A model generated the notes under the pieces. It was given only the letters and a program-made list of their open reading frames with translations. It was not told where the DNA came from and searched no databases. DNA of 64,000 nucleotides from Calliopum simillimum (taxonomy: Eukaryota > Arthropoda > Insecta > Diptera > Lauxaniidae). The stretch covers positions 7,192,001 through 7,256,000 of the forward strand of contig OX638368.1 in the NCBI GenBank assembly GCA_951812925.1, read 5' to 3'. A program made the translations under genes and the position numbers. Position 1 is the first letter of the stretch; each line of letters opens with the position of its first letter. Shown piece after piece: positions 1 through 10,921 of this stretch.

Positions 1-277
1 ATCATTGAATTCGTTAACGCTGAACTACAAAATATTGACAATGCAAAGCAATCAGCGATTCAGTTGCTCTTAATAAATAAACTAGTAAATAATAAATAAA
101 AAGTAAAAAAAAAAACAATCCTTATATTATGCAACATTTTATTTACGAAAATGCTATCGCAATACAAAATGTTTAGAAAGACGGCCATACTAAAGACAGT
201 TTTCTTAACCAGACTAAGAGATTCGTTGTTTTTTTTTTGACATAGATGATAATAAGGTCCTTTAGGTCTATTTTGCA

Positions 278-575
278 TTGTGTTAGATAATTTAACCTTT
301 TAAACTGCTGGTGGAGCATAGGGCCAAAATGAAACGTCACCATCTAATGCAATCCTATATGATGCCGTTTATTTCTTTCCAGTCATTTCCGATCCTTGCA
401 TTTCCATCTCCAACGAAATTTTCCAGTTTTGGTAAACGCGACCTCTATACTGCCCTGAATATTTTTAATATTATTTCTTCGACATTTGACCAACAATTGG
501 TGCAGTCAAAACTTTTTCGGAGTGGTCATGATCATCTTCAGAATATAATTTCAATATTTTTTTTATCTTAGCCAC
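278..575 (-). pseudogene. Decayed RTE-like non-LTR retrotransposon 3' tail
   Basis: The minus strand carries scattered pieces of the same C-terminal peptide seen intact at 40278-40497. Lys-Thr-Gly-Lys and Arg-Trp come first, and RFILALCS comes near the end, next to the conserved 'gagcatagggcc' on the plus strand. Stops and frameshifts break it. Such Trp/Arg-rich tails ending in a Leu-Cys-Ser peptide are typical of the end of RTE-type polyproteins. This is an old 3' fragment with no coding capacity. Confidence 0.55.
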
Positions 576-2828
576 ATTTGTTCCCAGATTTCTGTACGAC
601 AATTTTTTGCACGCAGCTTGTTAGTTGTAACCAGTCGAATCTTTTGACACAAAAATGCATTGCAAACTATCCAATCTCTGCCAAAACAAAGAGACCATTA
701 TTCATAAAAAAAAGTTAAATAATAAAAGTGGTAAAAATGAGATAAGATAGTTTACAATTGAATCCACGCCTCATTTTTGATTTGTGCTTATCAAAAATAA
801 AATAAATTTTATGTTCGACATATTTGCATGTGCATAAGCTTCTTATCAAAATTATCTTAGCTTTATAAATTTAACAAAAATCTGAAAGTTCAATCTTCAC
901 AACATATGTTTACATTTGTTTTGTTCCACTTGCGACACGACTCACTTAAACCCTTAGAAAAAGTTTCATATTACAATAATAACATAATGCAAAAACTGCA
1001 GCATCCCTTGTTGACTTGCCACCTAGGAACATACTTAACAACACAAAACAACCCTCAGTGATTCACGATAATAAACATTTTCATAACTAATTGAAGTGCA
1101 AGAGGACATAAATTAAAGTTATCTGCCATTAGTTTTGTTTGGGGTGGGTGGATTGAAGAAACCCTAAATTCGTTTGAAGACAAATTTATTATGTGAGTGA
1201 ACATAATCATATTGACATTTGGTTTCTAGATAAAAAAAAAACACATTCCAGTCCCCATTTTTTGTATTGTTGTTTTAAAAGGGATGAATATGGTTTCACA
1301 GATATTGACGTTTTCTGAATTGAATTTTCTTATTGAAATTCTTTTCTTTTAAGCAAACATATATGTACATATGTATGTATTTGCTCATTCCCTCAGCTAT
1401 TATTGATGAGGAATTCCTATTGTGAAAAAGAACGAATAACTCCTAGTTCGATGCTTTACTCGACTTTAGTTCAATGCTTCATAAAAATTTAGATTTCAAA
1501 ATGGAATGTGGCAGCCTCATTGCTGACATAAATGAAGCATTCAATATGGTTGAGCACAATTTTCACAATTGTGTAGAATTATATCGTAACTGGCCGACAC
1601 GCCTTTTCTCGTCGCCTATAGAATCGAACTGAACTATTTAACGACGACCGTGTCGACAAGCTACAAATGCAATTTCAGAATAGTTTTTATCAAAATGTGC
1701 TTTGAGATGGGATTTTTCTCACTTAGTGTTTTATTTATCTTCTAATTGCCTTGCTGCTCCAGAAAACCCTGAGGTTCATATTAAGTACCATGATTGATGA
1801 ATATCAACATCATATTTTACAACAAGTTAAGTTGGTGTGAGCGCACAGACTTCTTCAAAGTATGTTGCCGCTCTGTAATTCGAAATTTTTATAAATTACA
1901 AAATTTATGCTCAAAAAGGATACTCAAAATAATCTATTTTTGCATTTTCCATTCGAGGTTGAACTGTGATATTTCTTGTTGGGGTGGAGCTTCTGTTTAT
2001 TAGGTAAAATTACTGAAGGAGCCGTTCAATACCATCATTTTACTTATATAAAACTCCAAACATATTGCCTATATGCAAATTATTCCATTTTCATGAAGAA
2101 ATTGAAACCTCCCTATAAAGTATCTGGAATATTTTACCCCTAGTTTTTTTCGATGCATATTTTTTTGACAGTTGGAAAGTTTGACATTTTTTAGGTGAAG
2201 TTCTTCAGACGTCATGCGCTTAAACAATTTGTCAAAGCACTTTGACCAGTCTGAAGATGATAGCTTTAGACCCGACCGCTTGTTCGGGGGATGTAAATCG
2301 TTGTCCATGCGTTTGAACTTTGATTCTTTTAAACAAAAATAAGTCATTTGGTGTTCAGTCGGGACTGTAAGGCGGATGACCCATCAATTCGATCTTTTGA
2401 GGGCTCAAATACTCGCTTGTTTAAGCCGATTTCAGCCCGAGCTTGCATCTTTTAATTTAAATTAATAGTGGTTATCTAATAAGGCAAGTGAAACAGTACT
2501 TTGGTACCAAACTTGTTGCTATCTTTTCTCTCCTCTATCCTTTTTTTTTTAATAATTGTACGAGTAGTTATATTATTGAAATTTGCAAGGATGCCAAAGA
2601 AGAAATAAGAATAAAAAATGTATAACATTCTCAAGAACCAGTTTCCAAATAAACTTGTTATTAAGAATAACTCTTCTCTTCTTTATGGACTTAATAGTTG
2701 ACTTACTTCGAAACTGCAGTTTTCTGAATTTATATGTCATGTCATAAGAACATGTCAATTGATAAATTAAAAAATATATTCGGGCATTCGTTTGTATAGC
2801 AGCATACAATTAAGACGTTTGTTTAATA
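576..2828. other. AT-rich stretch without supported gene
   Basis: No open frame longer than about 90 codons, no splice-supported exon and no RNA gene was recognised. If the minus-strand nuclear-protein gene at 3871-4577 continues to the left, this is most simply its intron. The short open frames at 1794-2003 and 2069-2347 lack coding-like composition. Confidence 0.4.
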
Positions 2829-3840
2829 CCCAACAGAATTCTGTTGGGCCAGTCTGCAAGAAATCATCAATGACGGGTGCACGACTATATGAAATCTTTG
2901 ATGACGGATGTGTATTTTTGTATGGCAGTCGTTAACGAAATTTCTATACAAGTGTCCCATATTTCATCAACGACTAAAAGAGCGACAGTGTCCCCTTACG
3001 TTGTCGTTGGTGACATTCAGAGCGACAATTTTTACATATTTTCGTTGATGACATTAAGAGCAACAATTTCTCATATCTTTTCATTGATGACATTAAAGAC
3101 GACAAATTCTACATATTTTCGTCAACGAAAACATCCAAAGATTTTCATTAATAACAATTTTGTGTAAAATTTTGGAAGTATCAGGCCTGTTTCAAGTCAT
3201 TGAATCAAATCCATTTAAAGATACTGTCCAAAATCCTCATTTTCTCATGGTAAATGAACACATGCATGTTTGGACTCTATAAGTATGTGCATATTGAAAC
3301 GACGAAGAGGGTTTACGATGTAAAATACAACTAACGAAAATAAGTGTGATTGCTTTGTTTTCCTGACACATCGAAAAACCATTTTTGTAATTTTAATATA
3401 CTTTCAGAGTCCAAATGTATGTAGATTTTACGTTTATTCACCTTGACGAACTTAGGATTTTGTTCATTACCTCGAAACTGATTTGATTCGATGACATGAA
3501 ACAGATCTGATGCTTCTAAAATTCACATTTTGAAACGAGACGCCGATAAATCGACAATTAAAACATCAACGGGGATAGGGTAAATAACAAAATATAAAAT
3601 TTAATTAAAAATTCAAAAGAATGTATGCTTCTAATGATAAATTTTAAATTTTTACTTCAAATTTTTATTTAAGAAATTAAAATCACAGCACTCTGAAGTA
3701 TTTTTGAATTCATTGCAGACATCTTACAAGACTTTGCCATCTATCATGTACTTAAAGTTCTGAATGTAGACATTGTAGATGACATGGTCTTTAACGAAAA
3801 TGTCTTCGACGACTATTGGCCCAACTGGGAAACTATTGTT
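2829..3840. repeat. Possible DNA element with internal ~38-bp tandem repeats
   Basis: The left end reads gttgggccagtctgc, and the right end contains the inverted counterpart ttggcccaac near 3818. Between 2945 and 3130 there are about four imperfect copies of a 38-39 bp unit built around 'cgttgatgacattaagagcg'. The terminal match is short and no target duplication could be fixed, so the outer limits are approximate. Confidence 0.4.
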
Positions 3841-3870
3841 TTTATAAAGATGAAATAATGTAGAACTCAC

Positions 3871-4577
3871 CGATATCAGCTACGCGTATACCAAAACAAT
3901 TCATATCTTTATTTAACGTTTGTTGCACTGGGATCGATGCATTACCTAGTGATGATAAGGATTCTTGTGGGCGCTTACGTGCGACAGCAATGCCAATCGG
4001 AACTGAATTATCTGAAGCGGGAACAAAAAGGTATCAAAATGTTAAAGCATGGCAATACAAATTGACAGCCTTTCAATTACATACTTGTATTGGATATAGG
4101 TGGTGGTGCCGTTAGAGATGACTTATCCAGCTCTTGGACCTTTGGCGAAGAAGCCTCTATCTTAACCAGCGTTGTGAGCGTTGACGATGACATTGTCTTC
4201 GATGATGATGATGTTAAAGAAGATGTTGAGCTGCTCATGCTACTGGAATGTTGTTGTTGCTGTTGTTGTGTAGTAGTCATATGCTGATGGTGATGCTGTT
4301 GATGATGATTATTTGATGTAGTTACCTCAGGTAGTTCACGTTTGATTTGCACAAAAGTGTAGCTTGAAGAGGTGGATGAATGTGGATTATTGGTAACAGC
4401 AGCCGTTGTAGTGTTACCAATATGAAATGGTTCCAATTGTAGTGTAGCGTTAGATGTGGGCACTAGAAATGTTGTGCCAGTTCGTTCATAGTGATCTGCT
4501 GCCACAAGCGAAGCAGCAGCAGCGGCAGCGTTGTTCAAAAGATCTGCTGTCGCAGCCGCTGAATTAAAAGTGGCCAT
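3871..4577 (-). CDS. N-terminal exons of an Ala/Ser/Gln-rich nuclear protein (partial)
   Basis: Two coding exons join in phase: 4085-4577 (ATG at 4577, donor GTATGT) and 3871-4011 (acceptor CTTCAG, donor GTGAGT), with a 73-bp intron. They encode about 211 residues that continue beyond the left edge. The protein begins [14 protein letters not shown] and then has an Ala run (about 17-22), a His/Gln-rich run (91-110) and a long Ser-rich stretch (111-133). Two SUMO-type psi-K-x-E motifs are seen, IKRE at 78-81 and VKIE at 138-141. A basic ARKRPQE follows in exon 2. This composition is typical of insect transcription factors or cofactors. The segment [10 protein letters not shown] at the end of exon 2 faintly resembles the start of a BESS-type motif, but that is speculation. 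I do not recognise the gene. The coding assignment is well supported by composition and splicing; the function is not. Confidence 0.8.
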
Positions 4578-6393
4578 AGAGGCTAAAAAATTGATTTTTT
4601 CCCTCTATTTTTTTCAACTATAGTATTTAGTATTTTGATTTATAGTGTTAGGTGCTGCTGGCGCGTTCGAAATTGTGACGCAAATCAACAAGACACATTT
4701 TGCACTGTTCACATTTTTAGTTTTTAACTTTTTATTTTTTCGTATTTTTATTTTTCAAAATGGATAATGACATAATTTTAGTTTCCCCAACTGACCCCCC
4801 ACCAAGTATGGCGGGTCAGAAGCGCAGTTTCAACGCTTCCACTTTAAAATGCAGTACCAAATTCCAGAAAAAATCACACTTTGCAATTCCAGGAAACGCA
4901 ATTCACGCGCGCACCTTCTTTATCAAACCCACAAAACTTTTAAAATGCGACCCGCACTCCTGGCAAGAATTTGCACGAAAAAAAAATTCACTTTGCTGCC
5001 GTCGCAAATTCGCAATTTGCAAAAAATCAAGTTTCAGGTTTTTACTTTTTCTTGCCCCCCACACCCTTTATTTCTTTTATTTTTTCACTTCTTTTTTATG
5101 AGTTTTATTTTGCTTTACTATTTTTATTTTTATTAGTATTCCGCTTTGCAACTACGTTTTGAACTTTTCAACTTTTATGCTGGTTGGTTTCTTGCTTTCT
5201 TTTCAATTTCCAACCATATTTTGGGTTAACTTCCTTTTTGTTTTTTTACCAATTTCGTCGTTGTTCATTCATCGTTGCCTCATTCACCATTCTCCACATA
5301 TACCGTGGAACTCCTTTTCATACATCTTTCGCGCATAAATTATTCCAATTTATTTTATATAGTTTTTATTGTAAAACACCAACACCAACTCAAAATAAGA
5401 GTAGGAAAAAACACTTTTTTTCACCTTTTTCACAGAAATGTCCCAAAAATGTTTAGCCACTTTGCACACCTTTTTCTTACTCACTACTTATGCACTAGTA
5501 ATATATTGTTTTATTTATAGTTTAATTGCAATTTTGATAAAAAAATTTATGTTCCAAATGTTAAAAAAATATATTTTTTCTCTTTTTTTATAAATTCCGT
5601 GTTGTCAAAAGCGTATTTATTCAATGTATTGTATAGAAAACAGGGATGATATTTCTAGTGGAATCGTACTTTTTTTGGTACTATTACATTACAAAAGTAC
5701 TGAAGTACTTTCGCCTCGAAAAAGTCCTTTCCTTTTTTTTTCTGAAATTAGTATTCAAACTTGCCATAGCAATTCACAAAATACTTCACTGGGACATATA
5801 GGATTATTGTAGGATGTATTAAAATTAACTAGGAGAAAAGATGTTTGGAAATATATACAGAATTGCACAGGGAATTTTATCAATTGAGATTTCTTCTGCA
5901 AATGTGCGGAGAATATTTTCTAAATAAAACTTGATAAAAACTAGATGTCAAAATTGTTTGGCGGTATTTACGTGCTCAGCTCTGATACAAGGAGAAGACT
6001 TAATTAAGTCAACAAATTGTTGTTGTTATAACTTTGATGTTGGTACTGAGATTTTACGAACAAGTTTGCACAAATTTACCAAATACTAAACCATTGTATG
6101 AAGAATTATTACAGTAATATCTAAGTACTTTGAACAAAACAATCTATGTATGTCGAAATTAGACAGTTTTGCATTATTTTAGTCATAAATATAACATTCG
6201 AGTATGCTTTTTTGGCTATTCGTCAGTTTTGAGTTAGGTTGTTTTGTCAAAAGCCCACAGATAGTAAACATAACTTTGTAAATTTATTGATTTGAGTACA
6301 GGATACACTGTGTTTAAAATAAGGCTTTTTCTATTCACGAAAGTGATATTTTTGGATTTCTTGATTCACGATTTTGAGCTTCATTAACCCTTA
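4578..6393. other. 5' flank of the nuclear-protein gene, otherwise empty
   Basis: Pyrimidine-rich on the plus strand, with many short open frames of Phe/Leu/Ser-rich composition that look like low-complexity artefacts. It probably contains the promoter and 5' UTR of the minus-strand gene starting at 4577. No TATA or initiator site could be fixed. The plus-strand ATG at 4760 opens a 113-codon frame with no recognisable features. Confidence 0.4.
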
Positions 6394-6558
6394 TTTTATT
6401 CGACGTTCGCCAAACTTCGACATTAAATATTTCAGTATTTTTTTTATGAAAATAAACTTTATTCATTAAATAATGAAATTTTTTATTCGACGTTCGCCAA
6501 ACTTCGACATTAAATATTTCAGTATTTTTTTTATGAAAATAAACTTTATTCATTAAAT
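6394..6558. repeat. Tandem duplication, two copies of an 87-bp unit
   Basis: The segment starting ttttattcgacgttcg occurs at 6394 and again at 6481, nearly identical over about 78 bp. Because 87 is a multiple of three, an apparent 72-codon minus-strand frame repeats a 29-residue block; this is a repeat artefact. Confidence 0.85.
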
Positions 6559-7187
6559 TAAATTTTTTAGATTTTTTATATGTAATGCAATTGAATTTAA
6601 ACTTATTTAATTTGAAAAACTAATTGATTTTGAAAATTTCTATATAATGATATATTTAAATTGAAATAAACAGTCCTCTCATCGAATAACGCGCAAGTGA
6701 AGCGAAAAAATTTACTATGCGCAATGTTTCTTTTCTATATATCCTATACCCAAGGCTGCAAAAACAAAAAGTACCCAAAGTGCTATTGGTTTTTTTTAAA
6801 AAAGTACTATTGGACTAGTGTGAATATCATGCCTGATAGAAAATCATAAGGTAGCGCCATAGAAAATCAAAAGAAGTGAAACACAACCAACAAAAGTGAG
6901 CGAGAAACGAAAACGATTTTGAGATGAAAGAAAGAAAAAGCGAGAAAATCTGTTTCGCGTCTCCACCCCCGATCGAGTAAGTTTGTGTGAAAAATTGACA
7001 GCAGCATGATAGAATACAAGACTACGACGTGATGACGTACATGGTTAGACTTTTAAAAGAAGAAGAAGATGGTTAGACTTGTTCTTCTTTTCATGCCTTT
7101 TCTTGATTTAGAGTTGCCGTTGAAAATATAAAAATACTAAAGTAAATTCATACATTAAATACATTTTCATTTAATAATTATTTATAT

Positions 7188-8093
7188 TGGGTGCTATTAT
7201 TGATTCCGTTCGATAAGGAAATTTTCGCGGAAAGAAATATCGTTCGATATGAAAACTACTATTATTGATTCCGACGGTAGAGGAATATCGAACGAGAATA
7301 TTGGAAACCCTGAAAGAAGAACATTTTGACAGATGACAAAGAATAAAAAAATTAGAAGTGTCAACAAAGGAAAATTATGAATCTTTGATAATTTTTCGTA
7401 AATATGTGAATAAAATAGCTTTTTTAGTGCGATTTAAGAATTAATTATTTATACATTTTAGAGTTCGGTGAAGACGCGTGTTTCTCCAAAGTTGTTTTTT
7501 GTAAAAAAGTGTTGATAATTTTTTTTTTCCAAGTGATTACATTTCATCGTTTGATCACCGCAGCGAGGATTGGATGTGAAAGTGACTTCTTCTATATGAT
7601 ATGTATATCTAATCAAAGTAAAGACGAATTGTTTCTTTTATTCAATAAAATAAAATGAAATGTATTGCTTTATGAATTTTGAGTTTTATTTTAAAAATAA
7701 ATTTTGTAATTTTTAATTAAACTGACTATTGTGTAGTAGTAAATTGTTTTAAATTGATATTTAATATTAAGCTTAATTTCTTTATCAATAAAAAGAGCTA
7801 AATTATCAAAAAAACAAGCATTTTTAACTTTTTATTGTCGTTCCGTCACAAAAATTTCACGGAAGGAAATAACTGAAATATATCTATCCGTCGGAATCAA
7901 GAATACACAAAAATGAACGTCACTTCGATGTCAGGGTTGTTAAATTTGTCAAATTATTTGCGGAAACAATAATACCAAATTTATCTGTTTTGCGGAACAG
8001 TGATGACAGATGTATCTAATTTTCGGAATCAATAATAGCAAAATTTGCTTCCGCGCAGAAAATGCTTTCCGACGGAATCAAGAATAGCACCCA
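7188..8093. mobile_element. Non-autonomous DNA transposon with repeated subterminal motif
   Basis: The ends are inverted: TGGGTGCTATTATTGATTCC on the left, and the complement of TGGGTGCTATTCTTGATTCC on the right (ending 8093). The motif 'attattgattccg' or its complement recurs inside, near 7261, 7892, 7967, 8024 and 8073, as expected for subterminal transposase-binding repeats. The element is about 906 bp and no transposase frame is seen. The superfamily is not assigned because no clean target duplication is visible. Confidence 0.7.
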
Positions 8094-8399
8094 TTAGTTA
8101 AATTATGTTTAATTATTTATAACTTTGTACATGAATAAATTAGACTTAAAAAAAAAATTGCGGTGCCGAAGCGAATATCTTACGAACTGTGATTTCACTA
8201 ACACATGCATACATGCACATTTAAACGATGTACATTTTTTTTTTTTTTAATTATTAATTTTTAAAAAAATTTGTCACCAAAAACATTTTTTTTTTTTTGC
8301 AGCTTTACGAGGGATGTAATCGCACTTTGGATACCAGATTTGCGTTTCGCTTATACTGAATTTTTGGAACCCATAGGTAAGTTTAACGAAACTTGTGTT

Positions 8400-9180
8400 T
8401 TTTACACCCAGGGTATATTCACTTTGTCCTTCCGTTTGTAACGCAGTGAAGGAGGCGTGGCAGATATAGAAAAGAATATATATTCTTGATCAGCGTCACT
8501 TCCTGAGTCGATATAGCCATGTCCGTCTGTCTGGCTGGCTGGCAGGCTGGCTGGCTGGGTGGCTGACTGTGTGTTGAAATACACTTTTTGGAAAAAATAA
8601 GCAAGATAATTCGATAAAATTTCGTACACTGCCTCCGCCGTCAAAGGTAGCTCGGGGGGTTGAAAATGAGCAAAATCGATCAACGGACACGCCTACCGCC
8701 CTTACAAAAAATATATTCAAAATGCAATTTCAGGAGTATTTTTTACGACAATGCAACCAAAATACACATAAATACTATGAATTGTAAGCGCAAGCTCTGA
8801 AAAAAACTGATCTAATTCGGAAAAGAGGGCGTGGCACCTCCCATATAAATAAATGCATCAAAACTCTATAATAAAAGCGTTTCTTGAGATATTCGAACCA
8901 AATTTGACTCAGACACTAAAAATTATAAATGAAAGCTCTCAACAAAAATTGGGTGAAATCAGACAACTGGGTGTGGCACCTCCCATATAAGCAAATGTGT
9001 CAAAATGCTATACTGAAAGAGTTTTTTGAGATAATCCAACCAAATTTCACTCAGACACTAGAAACTATAAATGCAAGCTCTGAAAAAAAACTGGGCGAAC
9101 TCGGACAAGAGGGCGTGGCACGTCCCATATAAGGAAAATTTTCAAAATACTCCAGTGTAGGGTATTTAATGTTTGGCCAG
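8400..9180. repeat. Dipteran interspersed repeat with GTCY/GGCT tract and 143-bp tandem units
   Basis: It begins with a 'cccagggtatattcac' type end. A core 'gatatagccatgtccgtc' runs into a degenerate (GGCT/GTCY)n tract at 8520-8570. Then follow three ~143-bp repeats, each carrying 'gggcgtggcacctcccatat' or a close variant (near 8826, 8970 and 9112). The right end is 'tagggtatttaatg'. A GTCY microsatellite inside an interspersed repeat recalls the DINE-1/mini-me type of Drosophila, but the family assignment is tentative. Open frames inside it are not genes. Confidence 0.6.
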
Positions 9181-9729
9181 GCGAAAAGTTACACTCCTAC
9201 TATTTTTTTTTTTTTTTTTTTTCAATTAATGTAAATTATTAAAAGTTAAAAATGGAATCTTTTATTTTAACCATACATTATATAGGTTCGTAAACGATAC
9301 AATTTTAACGACGCAAAAACTATCCATTTCTACAATACTATTTTGCGAGCTCTAAACGTAGTACCAATACATACATATATACAATACCAACATTTACGTT
9401 TACGGTTCACTTCCGTATCTCCAAAGCGGCATGTTTACGAAGTGTTGTATGACTTATAGACGTCGCTGGCGTTACGTTTTCGTTCCGTTTTTCTAAGAGG
9501 GATATTTATACATATAAAAATAAATTATCGCATGTATGCTTACATTTTTATTCAAAAAAATCAAATTCTTTGACATAAATGTCGAAATTTCATAAGATTA
9601 TCATCAATACATATTCACAAAATAGCTAAAATGTACTTAAGAAAAAAAAAGAACTCGGCAGCCCTTTCACAATTTGTATTAATACATACAATTATTGCAA
9701 CCGTTACAGTTCTGCCAAAACTCCAGCGC
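9181..9729. other. Spacer without recognised feature
   Basis: Starts with a run of about 20 T (9204-9223). No coding or repeat structure was recognised. Confidence 0.3.
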
Positions 9730-9732
9730 TAA

Positions 9733-10025
9733 CTGCCATACCTAAATTGGAGCGTCAGGCGTTGCGTTATTTAGCGTTACACAAAAGCATCAAGCGCCAT
9801 ACCAAAATAAAGAGCGTTGCGTTGAAGTCATTTGTTTGTCAAAATCACATTGTTGTTTCTTTTTATACTTTTCTGCAGCTAACTTCACTCCATAACGCTT
9901 TGTCAAAATTGGAAATTCGAATAGCTCAGCGTTGAGCGTTGGCAATTTCGGTATGCGCCATACAAATTGTATGCACATGAGAAATTTTTGACAGTAAAAT
10001 AACGCTGACGCTCCAATTTAGGTAT
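9733..10025. mobile_element. MITE copy A (CTGCCATACC family), right end trimmed
   Basis: Starts CTGCCATACCTAAATTGGAG, preceded by TAA (9730-9732). The right end is the inverted form but stops at GGTAT, lacking the last five bases GGCAG. It is followed directly by TAA (10026-10028) and copy B. It differs from copy B at only a handful of positions. A 3-bp TAA/TTA target fits PIF/Harbinger-type transposition. The superfamily is inferred from target size only. Confidence 0.8.
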
Positions 10026-10028
10026 TAA

Positions 10029-10326
10029 CTGCCATACCTAAATTGGAGCGTCAGGCGTTGCGTTATTTAACGTTACACAAAAGCATCAAGCGCCATACCA
10101 AAATAAAGAGCGTTGCGTTGAAGTCATTTGTTTGTCAAAATCACATTGTTGTTTCTTTTTATACTTTTCTGCAGCTAACTTCACTCCATAACGCTTTGTC
10201 AAAATTGGAAATTCGAATAGCTCAGCGTTGAGCGTTGGCAATTTCGGTATGCGCCATACAAATTGTATGCACATGAGAAACTTTTGACAGTAAAATAACG
10301 CTGACGCTCCAATTTAGGTATGGCAG
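10029..10326. mobile_element. MITE copy B (CTGCCATACC family), complete
   Basis: Complete 298-bp element. It starts CTGCCATACC and ends GGTATGGCAG, with TAA on both sides (10026-10028 and 10327-10329). Almost identical to copy A, same orientation. Confidence 0.85.
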
Positions 10327-10329
10327 TAA

Positions 10330-10853
10330 GAAACTTTCGTCGAAAGTGGTTCCAAAGAACGTTTGACTAATTTATATGTCATTTTAGCTTTTCTTCCAAA
10401 TTGGGGGTTATGGTGAATAAAAATTCCCCACAACTTTGACACAATTTGGTGATGTTTTTTTTTTTATAAATCGAAAAAATTAAGTAAAATTTTTCGATAT
10501 CTTGCTTTGTTTTCGAGATATCAGTAATAGAGGACTTCAGCCAGAGATTTAGCCGTAACTTTGTGCGGAGACATATTTTCACATCGGTTGAGTATAGTTA
10601 AAAAACAGTTTGTGGCAGCTAACACTAGGCAATTTTTCGAACAAAGTCGTTGAGTTTGTGAGCAAGCGGAGGGAAACGTTACTTTTCGATTCCTTACTTA
10701 TGTCTACAAACACAAAGAATTTTGGGCATTATTTCCAAAATAATTATCACTTAAATTTATACGAAAATAATTTGAGCGTTATTTTGTTTATGTTTTAGGC
10801 GTTATTTCATTGGGCAATATTTCCTAACGCCGAATTAGATTGATTTCTTAGAG
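10330..10853. other. Spacer with a fragment of another foldback family
   Basis: Contains 'gggggttatggtgaataa' near 10403, which matches the terminal repeat of the small palindrome at 42963-43070. No gene is recognised. Confidence 0.35.
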
Positions 10854-10921
10854 CTGGCTTACACGACAGACAGGATAGCTGCGCCTGAATCGTGTTTGTA
10901 TAGCAAACACACACAATAGAG

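Noticed and set aside
4090..4287. Plus-strand 65-codon frame with a Cys run
   Set aside because: Antisense of the Gln/Ser-coding exon at 4085-4577.
8402..8720. Overlapping minus-strand frames with QPASQPAS-type repeats
   Set aside because: They come from the GGCT/GTCY tract inside an interspersed repeat.
9747..10274. 62-codon frames repeated at 9747, 9790, 10043, 10086 and 16757
   Set aside because: They are chance frames within copies of one MITE family and exist on both strands.
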